Shown here: in pieces, positions 43,838 through 53,417 of the stretch
Layout of the letters: the number at the start of each line of letters is the position of its first letter
Numbering within the stretch: position 1 is the first letter of the stretch
NCBI GenBank assembly: GCA_013285645.1
Contig: JABDHJ010000006.1
Coordinates: 1 to 64,000 of the forward strand
DNA: 64,000 nt
Direction of reading: 5' to 3'
From: Verrucomicrobiota bacterium
GTDB taxonomy: Bacteria; Verrucomicrobiota; Verrucomicrobiia; Methylacidiphilales; UBA1321
Made by a program: the position numbers and the translations under genes
The notes under the pieces: model-generated
Told to the model about the DNA's origin: nothing
Seen by the model: the letters and a program-made list of their open reading frames with translations, nothing else
Databases searched by the model: none

Positions 43838-44685
43838 TCTTGCGCTTCTCATGGCTGATTGGTGGAGCTCTTCTCCTCTGGCAAACATCCTCCGCGCACG
43901 CTGCGGCATCGGTGCAACTTGTGGGGCTCGAAGGCCGCGTTCTACCTGCCGTCGTCGAATTGCCAGCTGTCTTTGGGAATCACGAGAAAGGACTCGATCT
44001 CGAGATCAGCGGAGTCACGGCCCAATCCGCTTCCTTGCGCGCAGACCTGCTTCAAGTGGCCGGTGGTTTGGCCATGCCGCTGGCAAAAGACATCCATTTG
44101 CAGGATGGAATCGCTTTCCCGAACACCTCTCCTCAACACGTTCGTGTCTCGATCAAATTTCCCGATGTCAAACAGCGCGCGGAGTTGCTCGTTCGTTTAT
44201 CGCTTATCGCGGATTTGCCGAACGCGAAACAAGTTGAGCAGTTAGGCGATCTCCACTTTGAAGTTTTTCCAGCGAGCCTGACCAAAGAGTTGACCGACTT
44301 GCTTCAACCCAAACCTGATGCCCACGTGATCATCTTCGGCTCCGGCCAGAAACTCCGACTCTTTTTAACCGGCCTGCACGTGCCCTTTGAAGACGGTGGT
44401 TCCGACACGCCGGATCGATTTGATCCGAGTCGTTTGTATCTCGGAGAGTTGAGCACGGAGGAGCAATTTCAACAGGTCCAGGACCGGAGTGCGGGCGGGC
44501 GTGTGGTTCTTTTTTCGCCGGACCAATCGTTACCAGCAGGCGTTTATTCCGACCGCTCAAGCGCCGGTGTTCTCATCCGTGTGACGTTACCTCTTCTCGA
44601 CAACCTCAGCGACGATCCTCGTTCGCAACTCGGTCTCATTAAAATCATTCATCTTCTTTCCGCCCCACCTCCATCCGCCAATTGA
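43834..44685 (+). CDS. Secreted hypothetical protein of the CsgG-like operon
   Basis: 283 aa from ATG 43834, which overlaps the anti-sigma stop as ATGA; the longer frame is not needed. Signal peptide 1-24 (ending SAHAA). The mature part is beta-rich with HVIIFGSGQKLRLFL and RVVLFSPDQSLPAGVY near the end. No recognised family. Coupled translation with the sigma/anti-sigma pair suggests a part of the same envelope process. Confidence 0.7.
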   Translation: MILRFSWLIGGALLLWQTSSAHAAASVQLVGLEGRVLPAVVELPAVFGNHEKGLDLEISGVTAQSASLRADLLQVAGGLAMPLAKDIHLQDGIAFPNTSPQHVRVSIKFPDVKQRAELLVRLSLIADLPNAKQVEQLGDLHFEVFPASLTKELTDLLQPKPDAHVIIFGSGQKLRLFLTGLHVPFEDGGSDTPDRFDPSRLYLGELSTEEQFQQVQDRSAGGRVVLFSPDQSLPAGVYSDRSSAGVLIRVTLPLLDNLSDDPRSQLGLIKIIHLLSAPPPSAN

Positions 44686-44695
44686 GCCCCATCCT

Positions 44696-45718
44696 ATGCA
44701 ACCTTACTTGTCCCTGATTGTTTTCGGCAGCCTCTCTCTCATGCCTCTGGCCGCGCAAACACCGGTCTCCACAACTGATACGAATGCCCCTGCAGTCTCG
44801 CAGCCACCACCAGTTGTTGCCGCAACTCCCTCGCCGTCTGCTCCGGTCAATCCAGTCGCTCCGCTGACCACAGCTGTTCTTAATTTTCAAAGCTCGGATG
44901 AATCCATGAGCAAGCAGGGTGCGGAATTGGCCACGGTGTTGAGTGCTGATATGTCCACTAGCGAACACGCCCTGATGGTGGAACGCGAAGAGATTGACAA
45001 GGTCCTTAACGAGCAGGAACTGGGGGCATCGGGCCTGGTCTCGGCGGACACGGCGGCCAAGATCGGTTCCCTGACGGGTGCGCAAGTCTTGGTGACGGGC
45101 CGGTTATTCTCCGTGGGTAATCAGTACATGATCGTGGCGAAGATCATCAGCACCGAAACCAGTCGGGTCTACGGTGTAACGACAACCATCCCTGATCTGG
45201 CCAGCCTGCCGCAAGCCGCCCAGGATTTGTCGGGGAAGATCGACGTCGTGCTGGCTTCTCACCGAGATGTGTTGGTCGTACCGGAAGAGACCGCCGACCA
45301 ACGACTGCAACGGTTGCGTACGATTTTAGGCCAGCGTCCCCTGCCCTCCGTGACCGTCACCATCACGGAACGCGATTATACCCAACCCACCGTCGATCCC
45401 GCCGCGCAGACGGAAATGATCATGCAATTGCAGGAACTTGGATTTCAAATCATCGATCCTGACCAGAGCCACAAAAAAGCCGACATCCTCATTACGGGCG
45501 AGGCCTTCAGTGAATTGGGTGCCCGTCATGGCAACCTGGTTTCCAGCCGCGGTCGAATCGAGATCAAAATTGTACGCGCCTCGACACACGAACTGCTCTG
45601 GACGGACCGCGAGACCCAGGTGGGTATCGATATCGGAAACCGGACCGCCGGGAAAGACGCCCTGCAAAAGGCCGCAGATAAACTGGTCGAACGAATGCTT
45701 CCCAAGTTGACGAAATAG
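44696..45718 (+). CDS. CsgG/LpoB-like secreted protein
   Basis: 340 aa. Signal peptide (1-20, ending LAAQ), no lipobox cysteine. A Thr/Pro-rich linker runs to about 55. The CsgG-like core then begins TAVLNFQSSDESMSKQ, with MVEREEIDKVLNEQELG and GAQVLVTGRLFSVGNQYMI. A second half from about 215 (SVTVTITERDYT... ADILITGEAFSELG) repeats the fold. CsgG proteins form outer-membrane secretion pores, while relatives act as periplasmic regulators; lack of a lipid anchor makes the second more likely. Ten bp after the previous gene. Confidence 0.72.
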   Translation: MQPYLSLIVFGSLSLMPLAAQTPVSTTDTNAPAVSQPPPVVAATPSPSAPVNPVAPLTTAVLNFQSSDESMSKQGAELATVLSADMSTSEHALMVEREEIDKVLNEQELGASGLVSADTAAKIGSLTGAQVLVTGRLFSVGNQYMIVAKIISTETSRVYGVTTTIPDLASLPQAAQDLSGKIDVVLASHRDVLVVPEETADQRLQRLRTILGQRPLPSVTVTITERDYTQPTVDPAAQTEMIMQLQELGFQIIDPDQSHKKADILITGEAFSELGARHGNLVSSRGRIEIKIVRASTHELLWTDRETQVGIDIGNRTAGKDALQKAADKLVERMLPKLTK

Positions 45719-45738
45719 ACGTCACACTGGCCTTCGTT

Positions 45739-48700
45739 ATGATTCGCTTTTTCTGCCTGGGAATGATTCTGCTCTCGGGAGAGCAGTGCGTTTTCGGGCA
45801 GGCGCCTGCTCCTCCTGCTACCACTCCGACGTCTGCCCGGGTTGCGGTTGTGGGTGCGGCGGAAACGGCAGATCTTGTTGGATTACTCACGGCGGAACTT
45901 ACCAATAATCCTGCCATCGCGCTGGTGGAACGGAGTGATCTCGCCAAGGTGGGCGATGAAGCGAAGGTGCAGCAACTCGCCAGAGGTGATGCCCTGGCGC
46001 TGGGAAAACTTGTTGGCGCGGATGGTTTGATGTTTTTAAGCAAGACTACAGACGGCATTCACGCCCGGTTGACATCGACCGGATTGGGGGCGGTCCTTTT
46101 CGATTTGCAATTGCAACCCGATCTCGATACCGCAGAGCTCGCCAAGGTACTGACCAATCAAATCGCACCCCTGGTTCCGAAACTGAAAATTGCACCGGAG
46201 AAAGTTGTGTTGATTTCCGTTCTCAATATACGGGCTGAATATGGCGATGCCGAATCGGTGAAGTTAGAGCGCAAAATTACTCTCGCCTTGGAAAGCCAGC
46301 TTAGTCTCATTCCTGAATTTATAATATTGGAGAGACGACATGCCTGGGCCATTAATTTTGAAAGGACGATGAACCTTTCGTCGGATCTGTTGCACGGGGC
46401 TTACCTTATCGACGGCTCGATAGCGATACCTCCAGATAAAAGGTCGGAAATAACCGTTTCCCTTCGGCTTCGAAATCCGAGTCAGAGTCAAACCTCGAGC
46501 ATTTCGGCAAAAGGATCACCGGATAACCCTTCGCAACTCGCCAAGGACTTAGCCCAACAGATATTCAAGGCAATCGGCCGCAATGTTTCAGCGCCCACCG
46601 GGGATAGCCAAGCGGAAGCCAGGGAATATCTAACAGAAGGCATCTGGGCCTGGCGAAACGGTCTTTCTGAACCGGCTCTTGAGGCACTCGATAGCGCTGA
46701 ATTACTCGGAGAGACCGCATCAGATCTTTACGCTGCGCGTATCCCCGTCCTATGCGATCTGGCGGCAGATAAGCCCGGCATCGAGCCCTCATTCGGGGAC
46801 ACTCACCGAAGGTCCAACGAGACCGTGCCGATTGATCCTAGACTTGATAACCGATTCGAAAAGATGCTTCGAGCCATGGATGATACAACTCGATACAAAA
46901 ACGAACATGGAGAGCTAAAGCTGGAGATTTTGGATTACCGTCCGGCCCAACCTGGCCAGACTGCGGGCAAGTCCGATGGCCGACCAGACGAGTTGACGAC
47001 CCTGGCCTCGCGCTCAGCTACAAAAATACTGTGGATGCTCGACCAACTTCATGATTCTCGGGCAGACGAACTGCGTCAGGCGCTACGCTCGTTCGAGGGC
47101 TACGATCCGTTGAACCATCATCTTCCCGGTGATTGGCTCAGCGCCACCCTTTATGTGGACGACTGGTCCATTTCACCGGATGAGATCATTGCCTATTATC
47201 AAGCACTCGCCTCAACAAGGCCCAGCAATCCTTCTGAAGACGACCTTTACGATGAAATTAGCCGAATCCTCCTCATAAATGGACCCAAAGATTTCTGTCT
47301 TCGTTTTGTTCAAAGTCCCTCCGAACAACGCGCGCTTTTCGACAAGCTGATCGAGAAATTGATCTCTGATCCTTCGACGAAAACAACGGGATTACTCGCT
47401 CGGGCGACCTGGGCTTCCGATGCGGACAAACAAGCCGACTATCAAGCCTTTCTGCAAGATTTGTTCGAAAAACGTGAACAGCTTGTCCAGACGGGTGACT
47501 TGGGGATTTATTTAACCCAGGCGGTTCGTCTCCAAAGGGAAATCACCAAGCCAGCCTGCCCGGAGTTTATCGCCCTTCTTCACTATGATTTGCAGAATCT
47601 CGTGTCCTGGCCGATCGGTAATTACGTAAACGTATGGCAACCCGACCTCTTTCCAGCTTCCGATGCCCCAACCTTGTGGAAGGAATATCAAGACTGCAAA
47701 AAGCGAACAGTGGCCTATGTCACCCGTCATACGGGCGCAGACGGTACGGGGACTTACACGGATGATCCGAGCAAGCTGAATCCGATGTTTACAGCATTGG
47801 AAAACGCTTACATCCAGCAGTTCGGCCAACCCGACTCCAACGTAGCGCCAACACCAACCGCACCAACATCATTGCCTGTCACCACGATGTGGCATTCCTG
47901 GCAGGTGCCGGGGATGGCGGATGCTGAACTCAAATTGCAGAAATCGGCGGGCGGCGATGGTCTTGCGTTGGGTAATCCTGACCTGCCTTTTCATGTACTT
48001 TCCTACGCGATGGATGTAGGGGATACCTTGTGGATATTGGGTTATCACGATCCCTATGGCAGCCACCTGTTCGGGGACAGCACGGTTCCAGCCACGCTTT
48101 TTAAGGTGCACGTGCCTGACTTGCAAACCGAAGTGATTCCCCTGCCTTGGCGACTGACTCCGGTAGAGCAGGACGATACGGCGAATATTCGGCTTGTTCC
48201 AGATGGTCTCTATGTCTTTGGAATTGGAAAACACCTGGACTACTTCAAAATATCGACGAAGGCCTGGCAGAGACGGGAGGTCACGCCGAAGATATCCGAT
48301 CTTTTTCCTGTGGCCGGCAAGTTGTACTTCAGCTTTAAAGGTAACCCGGATGGATTGGGACGGTATGACTGGGACGGTGATCAAACGATCATACTGGCCA
48401 ACAGTCGTCGCCGTCCGGCTCAAAACCAGTTTGATGACCGATTAGTTTACACAGTCCGGGACGTGTTCGTCACGCCCGAAGGAAAGACATATGCCCAGAT
48501 CGAGGCAGGGAACTATGCCATACAAGAGCAACCCGGAACTTGGGCTCAAGGAGTAAAGTTCGATCCTTTCACGGGATTTCCCCCCGATCAAAATGCCGGT
48601 GTTTTTCAGTCTAGCATTTCGGGACTTGGCAACTCTTCCCCTCCCTTGTTTCCGCCCTTTTCGAAAGAAGAGATTTGGCTGCAGACATTGCCAACAAGCG

Positions 48701-49170
48701 CAATGGACTACGGATTTCGTGGTCACGAAGTCTTCGCCTTGGTTCGCGATTCCGGTTTTAAGCTTCTTTGGTATAAGCCTTACGACTCGACGCCGTTTCC
48801 CATTTTGCTGGACCTGAAAATTGATGACGACACCCGAGCGTTGATGACATCAGCTTACAAGTTTCAATTCGATGGGGCGATCAGTCCGGCATCTGGAGAT
48901 TTTCGCATGATCGTTTCCACGCAAGGTATCTGTCTTTTTTCAACGATAAATTCAGGAATAATGACCCTGCCCATCTTCTGGTTTTTACCCTTCACAGAAA
49001 TTGATGCTTACCTCAAAGCGCATGCTGCGGATAAGCGCCCGCCTGTCTTCAACCCACTTGCCGGGATACCTCCCGAGGTCTTGAAGAACATCCAAGCCAC
49101 CACACAAGCTCAACATCCGAATAATGCGGCCAACACTAATGCTCCTTCTACGGAGGGAGGACTGCATTGA
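45739..49170 (+). CDS. Giant secreted protein with N-terminal CsgG-like modules, paralogue 2
   Basis: 1143 aa. Signal peptide 1-21. Module 1: ARVAVVGAAETADLVGLL with LVERSDLAKVGDEAKV. Module 2 (about 150-275): IILERRHAWAINFERTM and AYLIDGSIAIPPDKR. Long helical middle. The C-terminal 400 residues again show propeller-like strands (HVLSYAMDVGDTLWILG, GLYVFGIGKHLDYFKI) and end in an Asn/Thr-rich tail. Same order as paralogue 1, clearly related though diverged. Twenty bp after the CsgG-like gene. Function unknown. Confidence 0.75.
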   Translation: MIRFFCLGMILLSGEQCVFGQAPAPPATTPTSARVAVVGAAETADLVGLLTAELTNNPAIALVERSDLAKVGDEAKVQQLARGDALALGKLVGADGLMFLSKTTDGIHARLTSTGLGAVLFDLQLQPDLDTAELAKVLTNQIAPLVPKLKIAPEKVVLISVLNIRAEYGDAESVKLERKITLALESQLSLIPEFIILERRHAWAINFERTMNLSSDLLHGAYLIDGSIAIPPDKRSEITVSLRLRNPSQSQTSSISAKGSPDNPSQLAKDLAQQIFKAIGRNVSAPTGDSQAEAREYLTEGIWAWRNGLSEPALEALDSAELLGETASDLYAARIPVLCDLAADKPGIEPSFGDTHRRSNETVPIDPRLDNRFEKMLRAMDDTTRYKNEHGELKLEILDYRPAQPGQTAGKSDGRPDELTTLASRSATKILWMLDQLHDSRADELRQALRSFEGYDPLNHHLPGDWLSATLYVDDWSISPDEIIAYYQALASTRPSNPSEDDLYDEISRILLINGPKDFCLRFVQSPSEQRALFDKLIEKLISDPSTKTTGLLARATWASDADKQADYQAFLQDLFEKREQLVQTGDLGIYLTQAVRLQREITKPACPEFIALLHYDLQNLVSWPIGNYVNVWQPDLFPASDAPTLWKEYQDCKKRTVAYVTRHTGADGTGTYTDDPSKLNPMFTALENAYIQQFGQPDSNVAPTPTAPTSLPVTTMWHSWQVPGMADAELKLQKSAGGDGLALGNPDLPFHVLSYAMDVGDTLWILGYHDPYGSHLFGDSTVPATLFKVHVPDLQTEVIPLPWRLTPVEQDDTANIRLVPDGLYVFGIGKHLDYFKISTKAWQRREVTPKISDLFPVAGKLYFSFKGNPDGLGRYDWDGDQTIILANSRRRPAQNQFDDRLVYTVRDVFVTPEGKTYAQIEAGNYAIQEQPGTWAQGVKFDPFTGFPPDQNAGVFQSSISGLGNSSPPLFPPFSKEEIWLQTLPTSAMDYGFRGHEVFALVRDSGFKLLWYKPYDSTPFPILLDLKIDDDTRALMTSAYKFQFDGAISPASGDFRMIVSTQGICLFSTINSGIMTLPIFWFLPFTEIDAYLKAHAADKRPPVFNPLAGIPPEVLKNIQATTQAQHPNNAANTNAPSTEGGLH

Positions 49171-49210
49171 CACCTTTGTTGAACGTTCATTAGACCTTTC
49201 GGTGTCTATC

Positions 49211-49363
49211 ATGCGCTTCTCCTTATATGCTCTTCTTGGGATCGGATTGATCTGCCAGATAGTGGCTGCCGATCCTGTCCCTGTTCGCATTGCGGTGATC
49301 AGTTCGGCTGACACAGCAGACCTGGCGGACATCGACGACTATCTGAAATCGATCGCGAAATAG
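49211..49363 (+). pseudogene. Truncated remnant of a further CsgG-module gene
   Basis: 50 aa. A signal peptide (1-19) is followed by PVRIAVISSADTADLADIDDYLKS, matching the start of paralogue 2 (ARVAVVGAAETADLVGLL), then TAG shortly after. It has a proper ATG and leader but stops within the first module. It follows paralogue 2 by 40 bp. Most simply a decayed third giant gene; a functional short form is possible. Confidence 0.6.
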
Positions 49364-49411
49364 ATCGGATTCGTGAAACACCGTGACGTCCTGGAGTAGT
49401 AAGATATCTGC

Positions 49412-51721
49412 CTACTTTTCGTCAAGGACCGTGCGCAGGATCTTCAGTAAGGTTGCGGGCGTGTAGGGCTTGCCGAGAAAGTGCCTCACGCCGGTGCCTT
49501 CGAGTTTGGCCACGGGGTCGTTCATGTCGAGGCCACTGGTCGCGATGATCTTGATGGCGGGGTTGTGGGGCATAAGGGTCTGAATCATAACGGATCCATC
49601 CAATACCGGCATTCTCATGTCCGTCAGCACAACCGCGATTTCCTGTTTATGCTGCGCGTACAGGATCAGCGCTTCCGCTCCATCCGAGGCGGTAAAAACC
49701 CGATAACCGGCGGCCTGCAGAATCTGGCTCGTTACCTCGAGAATGGGGGCTTCATCGTCAACCAGCAAAATTGTTTCACCGTTGCCCCGGGACAGGCAGG
49801 CTTCCTCGGATTGTTCCCTACGCGTTTCGCCAGAAGTTTCCATCGCGGGAAGATAGACATGGAAGGTCGTCCCGGTGCCCTGCTCGCTGTAAACATGAAT
49901 GAAACCGCCGTGGCTTTTCACGATGGCCGAAACGGTGGAGAGGCCGAGGCCAGTCCCCTTGTCGATGTCCTTGGTGGTGAAAAAAGGCTCAAAAATTTTG
50001 TCGAGAATTTCCGGTGGCATCCCCGTCCCGTGATCGATCACGCTGAATTTGACATAGCGTCCTGGTTTCGCCTGAAGGTTCATGGCGGCGTGTTGCTCGT
50101 CGAGCAGGCAATTTTCGAGGCCGAGGTGTAAATCTCCGCCGTCAGGCATGGCGTCCCGAGCATTCAGGCATAGATTGAGCAACACCTGATGCATCTGGGT
50201 GGGGTCGCCCTGGATCGTCCAAGTCTCCTCGGGAATCGACAAATGCAACCGAATGTCCTTGGGAAAAATGTCCTTGATGATCAGTTCAATATCCTGCAGC
50301 AAATGTTTGGGCTGAATTTCAATCCGCTCCCCCTGGATGCCCTTCGCAAAAGAGAGGACTTGTCGGACGATGTCAGCGCCCCGTTTGGCGCTCACCCCGA
50401 TGGCTTCCAGCATTTTGATGGCATGAGGATCGAACGTTTTCGTCTTGAGGGCATCGATCGACATCAGGATCGGGGTCAGAATATTGTTCAGATCGTGCGC
50501 GATGCCGCCCGCGAGAGTGCCGATGCTCTCCATGCGCTGCGCCCGCAGGAATTGAGTTTCGATTATTTTCTTTTCCGTGATGTCCGTATTGATTTCCAGC
50601 ACGGACTTCGGGTTTCCAGCCTTGTCGCGAATAAGCGTCAAGCGCGACTCGACGACGATTTCCCGTCGGTTCCTGGTGAAATGCCGAAGCTCTCCGGACC
50701 ATTCTCCCTTGGCCAACACCTTTTGATTGATTTCCGCATATGCGCAGGGATCGGTATAAACGAGTTCGCCAATGTTCCGGGCGAGGGCCTCCTCACTTTT
50801 CCAGCCATAAACAATTTCCGCGCCCTGGTTCCAAAAAAGAATTTTTCCTTCCAGGCTGCGAGCGACAATCGCGTCCCGCGCCTTGTCCAGGAAAGCGGCT
50901 TGCTCCGCAATCTGTGCCTCGTCTCTCCTGCGCTCCGTGATGTCAGTTCCAATGCTCAGTACTTCCTTGATCTGGCCGTTCTCATCCAGGACCGTCTTGT
51001 TGGTCCAGGCAATCCAAACACGTTCGCCGTTGCGGCGCATGTTTTCATTGGTGTTTTGCTCAAAGGCCGCGGGATTTTTGAGAATCTCCTCCATCAATGG
51101 ACGCAAATCGCGGCTCGTGCTTTCGATTTCTGGCACGATGGTGCCGATCACAGGACGGCCGATGATTTCTTCGGCGGAGTAATCGAAGAATTTCAAGCCG
51201 TATTCGTTGAGAAAAGTGACCCGTCCATCCCGCGCCCAACGCAAAATGATGCTGTTGGCATGTTCTACGAGTTCGCGGTATTTGCGTTCACTTTCCAGCA
51301 AGGCCATCCCTGCCTGCTTGCGTTCTGTGACATCTATACCCAGGCCAACCAGACAAGTGACACCGTCCATCGTGGCTTTTCTACCCGTGAAGAAATAAGG
51401 AATGCTGCGACCGTCTTTCGTCAGGAATTCTGCTTCAACTGACGATTCGCCTTCGGAAAAAACCTCATTAATTTTTTCTGTCAGGAGCGACTTTTGACCT
51501 TCGGCGAAGAAATCAAGCGGGTGCATCCGGGCCACTTCTTCTGCGGAATACCCGGAAACGATTTCAAAGGACCGGTTCCACCGCAAGAACCTCCTCTCCT
51601 GATCGTAAAGATAGAGGACGCCGGGTACACTTGCGATGAGTGTATCTGAAAATAACCTCTCCCTTTGCAGAAGTGCTTCTGCATTTTTCCGTGCCTCGTT
51701 CGTTGGCATTGGCGGGTTCAT
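49412..51721 (-). CDS. PAS-domain hybrid histidine kinase / response regulator
   Basis: 769 aa, no membrane segment, hence cytoplasmic. Three PAS domains (about 22-137, 145-265, 272-388), each closed by DITER or DVTER. HisKA has the phospho-acceptor H409 in GGIAHDLNN. HATPase (about 505-625) shows [19 protein letters not shown] and [10 protein letters not shown] receiver domain (647-769) has VDDE and phospho-acceptor D701 in LTDMRMP. No separate partner regulator lies beside it. The signal is unknown. Confidence 0.92.
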   Translation of the reverse strand: MNPPMPTNEARKNAEALLQRERLFSDTLIASVPGVLYLYDQERRFLRWNRSFEIVSGYSAEEVARMHPLDFFAEGQKSLLTEKINEVFSEGESSVEAEFLTKDGRSIPYFFTGRKATMDGVTCLVGLGIDVTERKQAGMALLESERKYRELVEHANSIILRWARDGRVTFLNEYGLKFFDYSAEEIIGRPVIGTIVPEIESTSRDLRPLMEEILKNPAAFEQNTNENMRRNGERVWIAWTNKTVLDENGQIKEVLSIGTDITERRRDEAQIAEQAAFLDKARDAIVARSLEGKILFWNQGAEIVYGWKSEEALARNIGELVYTDPCAYAEINQKVLAKGEWSGELRHFTRNRREIVVESRLTLIRDKAGNPKSVLEINTDITEKKIIETQFLRAQRMESIGTLAGGIAHDLNNILTPILMSIDALKTKTFDPHAIKMLEAIGVSAKRGADIVRQVLSFAKGIQGERIEIQPKHLLQDIELIIKDIFPKDIRLHLSIPEETWTIQGDPTQMHQVLLNLCLNARDAMPDGGDLHLGLENCLLDEQHAAMNLQAKPGRYVKFSVIDHGTGMPPEILDKIFEPFFTTKDIDKGTGLGLSTVSAIVKSHGGFIHVYSEQGTGTTFHVYLPAMETSGETRREQSEEACLSRGNGETILLVDDEAPILEVTSQILQAAGYRVFTASDGAEALILYAQHKQEIAVVLTDMRMPVLDGSVMIQTLMPHNPAIKIIATSGLDMNDPVAKLEGTGVRHFLGKPYTPATLLKILRTVLDEK

Positions 51722-51796
51722 CAGAGCTTAAGTCCTCTCTGCTATTCATACCACCTTGCCACGCAAAAGCGCCAGCCAAAGTAAAGCATCAGGTAC

Positions 51797-52423
51797 TTAA
51801 TGCCTTAATTTTTCGACTAAATAGAGCCGGGTCATCTCATGCAACTCTGCCAGTGCGCCGGAAAGAGCATCACCTCGTAATTCGTCACTGAGCACGCCAA
51901 CCGTTTTCATGTTCTGCAATAGGATGGTAGCCATATTCCTCGCGACTTTGGGATTAAGTTTGGGGCAGCGGAGCGTAAGCGTCTTCGCAATGCGTTGGCG
52001 CATGGCACTGCGAAATTCAACGCGTTTTGCCGACCAATCCGAATGGGCCTCCAACAAAGCCCGAATGGCCAGGCTTTCGCCATGCAGATCAACCATCAGA
52101 TCCAGCAGGTCATCAGCCAGCGCCGCCATCGACATCGACTTGATCCGGCCATTGATTTCCTCAAAGGCCTTGGCGATGAGCTCTTCGAAGCGCTGAATGA
52201 GCGCATCCGCCAGGATTTCCTTGTTGGGGAAAAAACGATAGAGCGAGCCAATGGGGGCCCCCGCCTTGGAAGCGATCTCTGCCATCGTCGCCGCCTGGAA
52301 TCCCTTTTCCGCGATGACGGCTGCGCCCGCCTCCAGGAGCGCGACGACCCGCAATTTGCCGTGGCTGCGCTGCGGTGCCAGTGCAATTCGCTTTCTTACA
52401 GGTCTTGACTTATTAGAGTACAT
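51797..52423 (-). CDS. TetR family transcriptional regulator
   Basis: 208 aa from ATG 52423, chosen because AAGGAG lies about 10 bases upstream; TTG at 52429 is an alternative. The helix-turn-helix reads AAVIAEKGFQAATMAEIA with GAPIGSLYRFFPNKEILAD. The C-terminal ligand domain is uncharacterised. It is divergent from the gene at 52496, with 72 bp between starts, and most likely represses that operon and itself. Confidence 0.9.
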   Translation of the reverse strand: MYSNKSRPVRKRIALAPQRSHGKLRVVALLEAGAAVIAEKGFQAATMAEIASKAGAPIGSLYRFFPNKEILADALIQRFEELIAKAFEEINGRIKSMSMAALADDLLDLMVDLHGESLAIRALLEAHSDWSAKRVEFRSAMRQRIAKTLTLRCPKLNPKVARNMATILLQNMKTVGVLSDELRGDALSGALAELHEMTRLYLVEKLRH

Positions 52424-52495
52424 CCTCAACTATCTCCTTATGCGAGTCTATCCTCATCTATACAGCGTGCTTCTACCAGCAGAAAAGAAAACGTC

Positions 52496-52819
52496 ATGAT
52501 GCCCCTCCTCGGCTACCTTGCCGATTTCTTTGCCGGCGCCTTTCTTTGCAACAGCCTCCCGCACCTCGCGAGCGGACTGCAGGGCTTGCCATTTCCTTCT
52601 CCGTTCTCGAAGCCGCGAGGCATTGGCGATTCCTCCCCGCTCGTAAACGTCCTCTGGGGTGCGTTCAATTTATTTGCAAGCGTCCTACTTCTTTCCCGTA
52701 ATCCCGTGACGATCGGCCTTTCCTTGAATTTTGCGGCATTGGTCGCGGGATTCCTAGCGTTGGGCGTTCAACTTTCCCTCCATTTTGGCAAGGTCCGCCA
52801 AGGCCGACTTTCAAAGTAA
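52496..52819 (+). CDS. Small membrane protein, hypothetical
   Basis: 107 aa with three membrane helices (LLGYLADFFAGAFLC, LVNVLWGAFNLFASVLLL, SLNFAALVAGFLALGV). Many TetR-linked genomes carry such small proteins with no name. First gene of a probable TetR-controlled operon with the two genes downstream. Confidence 0.65.
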   Translation: MMPLLGYLADFFAGAFLCNSLPHLASGLQGLPFPSPFSKPRGIGDSSPLVNVLWGAFNLFASVLLLSRNPVTIGLSLNFAALVAGFLALGVQLSLHFGKVRQGRLSK

Positions 52820-52844
52820 CAACCCAATATAGAAAAAATAATCC

Positions 52845-53417
52845 ATGATAAACCTCGATCCCCGCACCACCGCCCTCGTCCTCATTGATCTGCAAAAGCC
52901 CATCGTGGCGATGCCGTTAAATCCTCATTCCGGCCCTGATGTCGTCAAAACGTCCATCGGCCTCGCAGAAAGATTCAGGACAGCCGGATCTCTTGTCGTA
53001 CTTGTGAACGTCGCCTTCGCAAAGGATTTTGGCGATGCCTTGCGTCCCAACGTCGATCAGCCGTTTGCGCTCCCTCCTGGTGGCCTACCTGAAGATTGGG
53101 CTGAACTTGTTGATGGTCTCGCCCAACCGACAGACATTCGAGTGACCAAGCATCAATGGGGCGCTTTCTACGGGACTGATCTTGATGTGCAATTGCGGCG
53201 GCGCGGCATAAAAACCATTGTTCTTGGCGGCATCGCGACCAATTTCGGCGTCGAATCGACCGCCGAACAGGCATGGGAACGCGGCTACGAGGTCGTGATT
53301 CCGGAGGACACCACCTCAAGTCGAACCGCCGAAATGCACGCGTTCTCGATTGAATCGATGCTTCCACGTCTCAGCCGGATCACGAAAGCCGCGAACATCA
53401 GCCTACAGAAGGACTGA
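52845..53417 (+). CDS. Isochorismatase-like hydrolase family protein lacking the Cys nucleophile
   Basis: 190 aa. The family fold is clear: ALVLIDLQKPIV (D15), IRVTKHQWGAFYGT (K102), and GGIATNFGVESTAEQAWERG (127-146). In cysteine hydrolases the residue at 135 is the catalytic Cys; here it is Gly. True isochorismatases such as EntB and PhzD also have Gly there, so an ether-cleaving rather than amidase reaction is possible. Twenty-five bp after the membrane protein gene and immediately before the AbrB gene. Confidence 0.82.
   Translation: MINLDPRTTALVLIDLQKPIVAMPLNPHSGPDVVKTSIGLAERFRTAGSLVVLVNVAFAKDFGDALRPNVDQPFALPPGGLPEDWAELVDGLAQPTDIRVTKHQWGAFYGTDLDVQLRRRGIKTIVLGGIATNFGVESTAEQAWERGYEVVIPEDTTSSRTAEMHAFSIESMLPRLSRITKAANISLQKD

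Noticed and set aside
50189-51442. 417-codon plus-strand frame opposite the histidine kinase
   Set aside because: Shadow of the PAS/HisKA coding sequence, which has intact motifs on the other strand.
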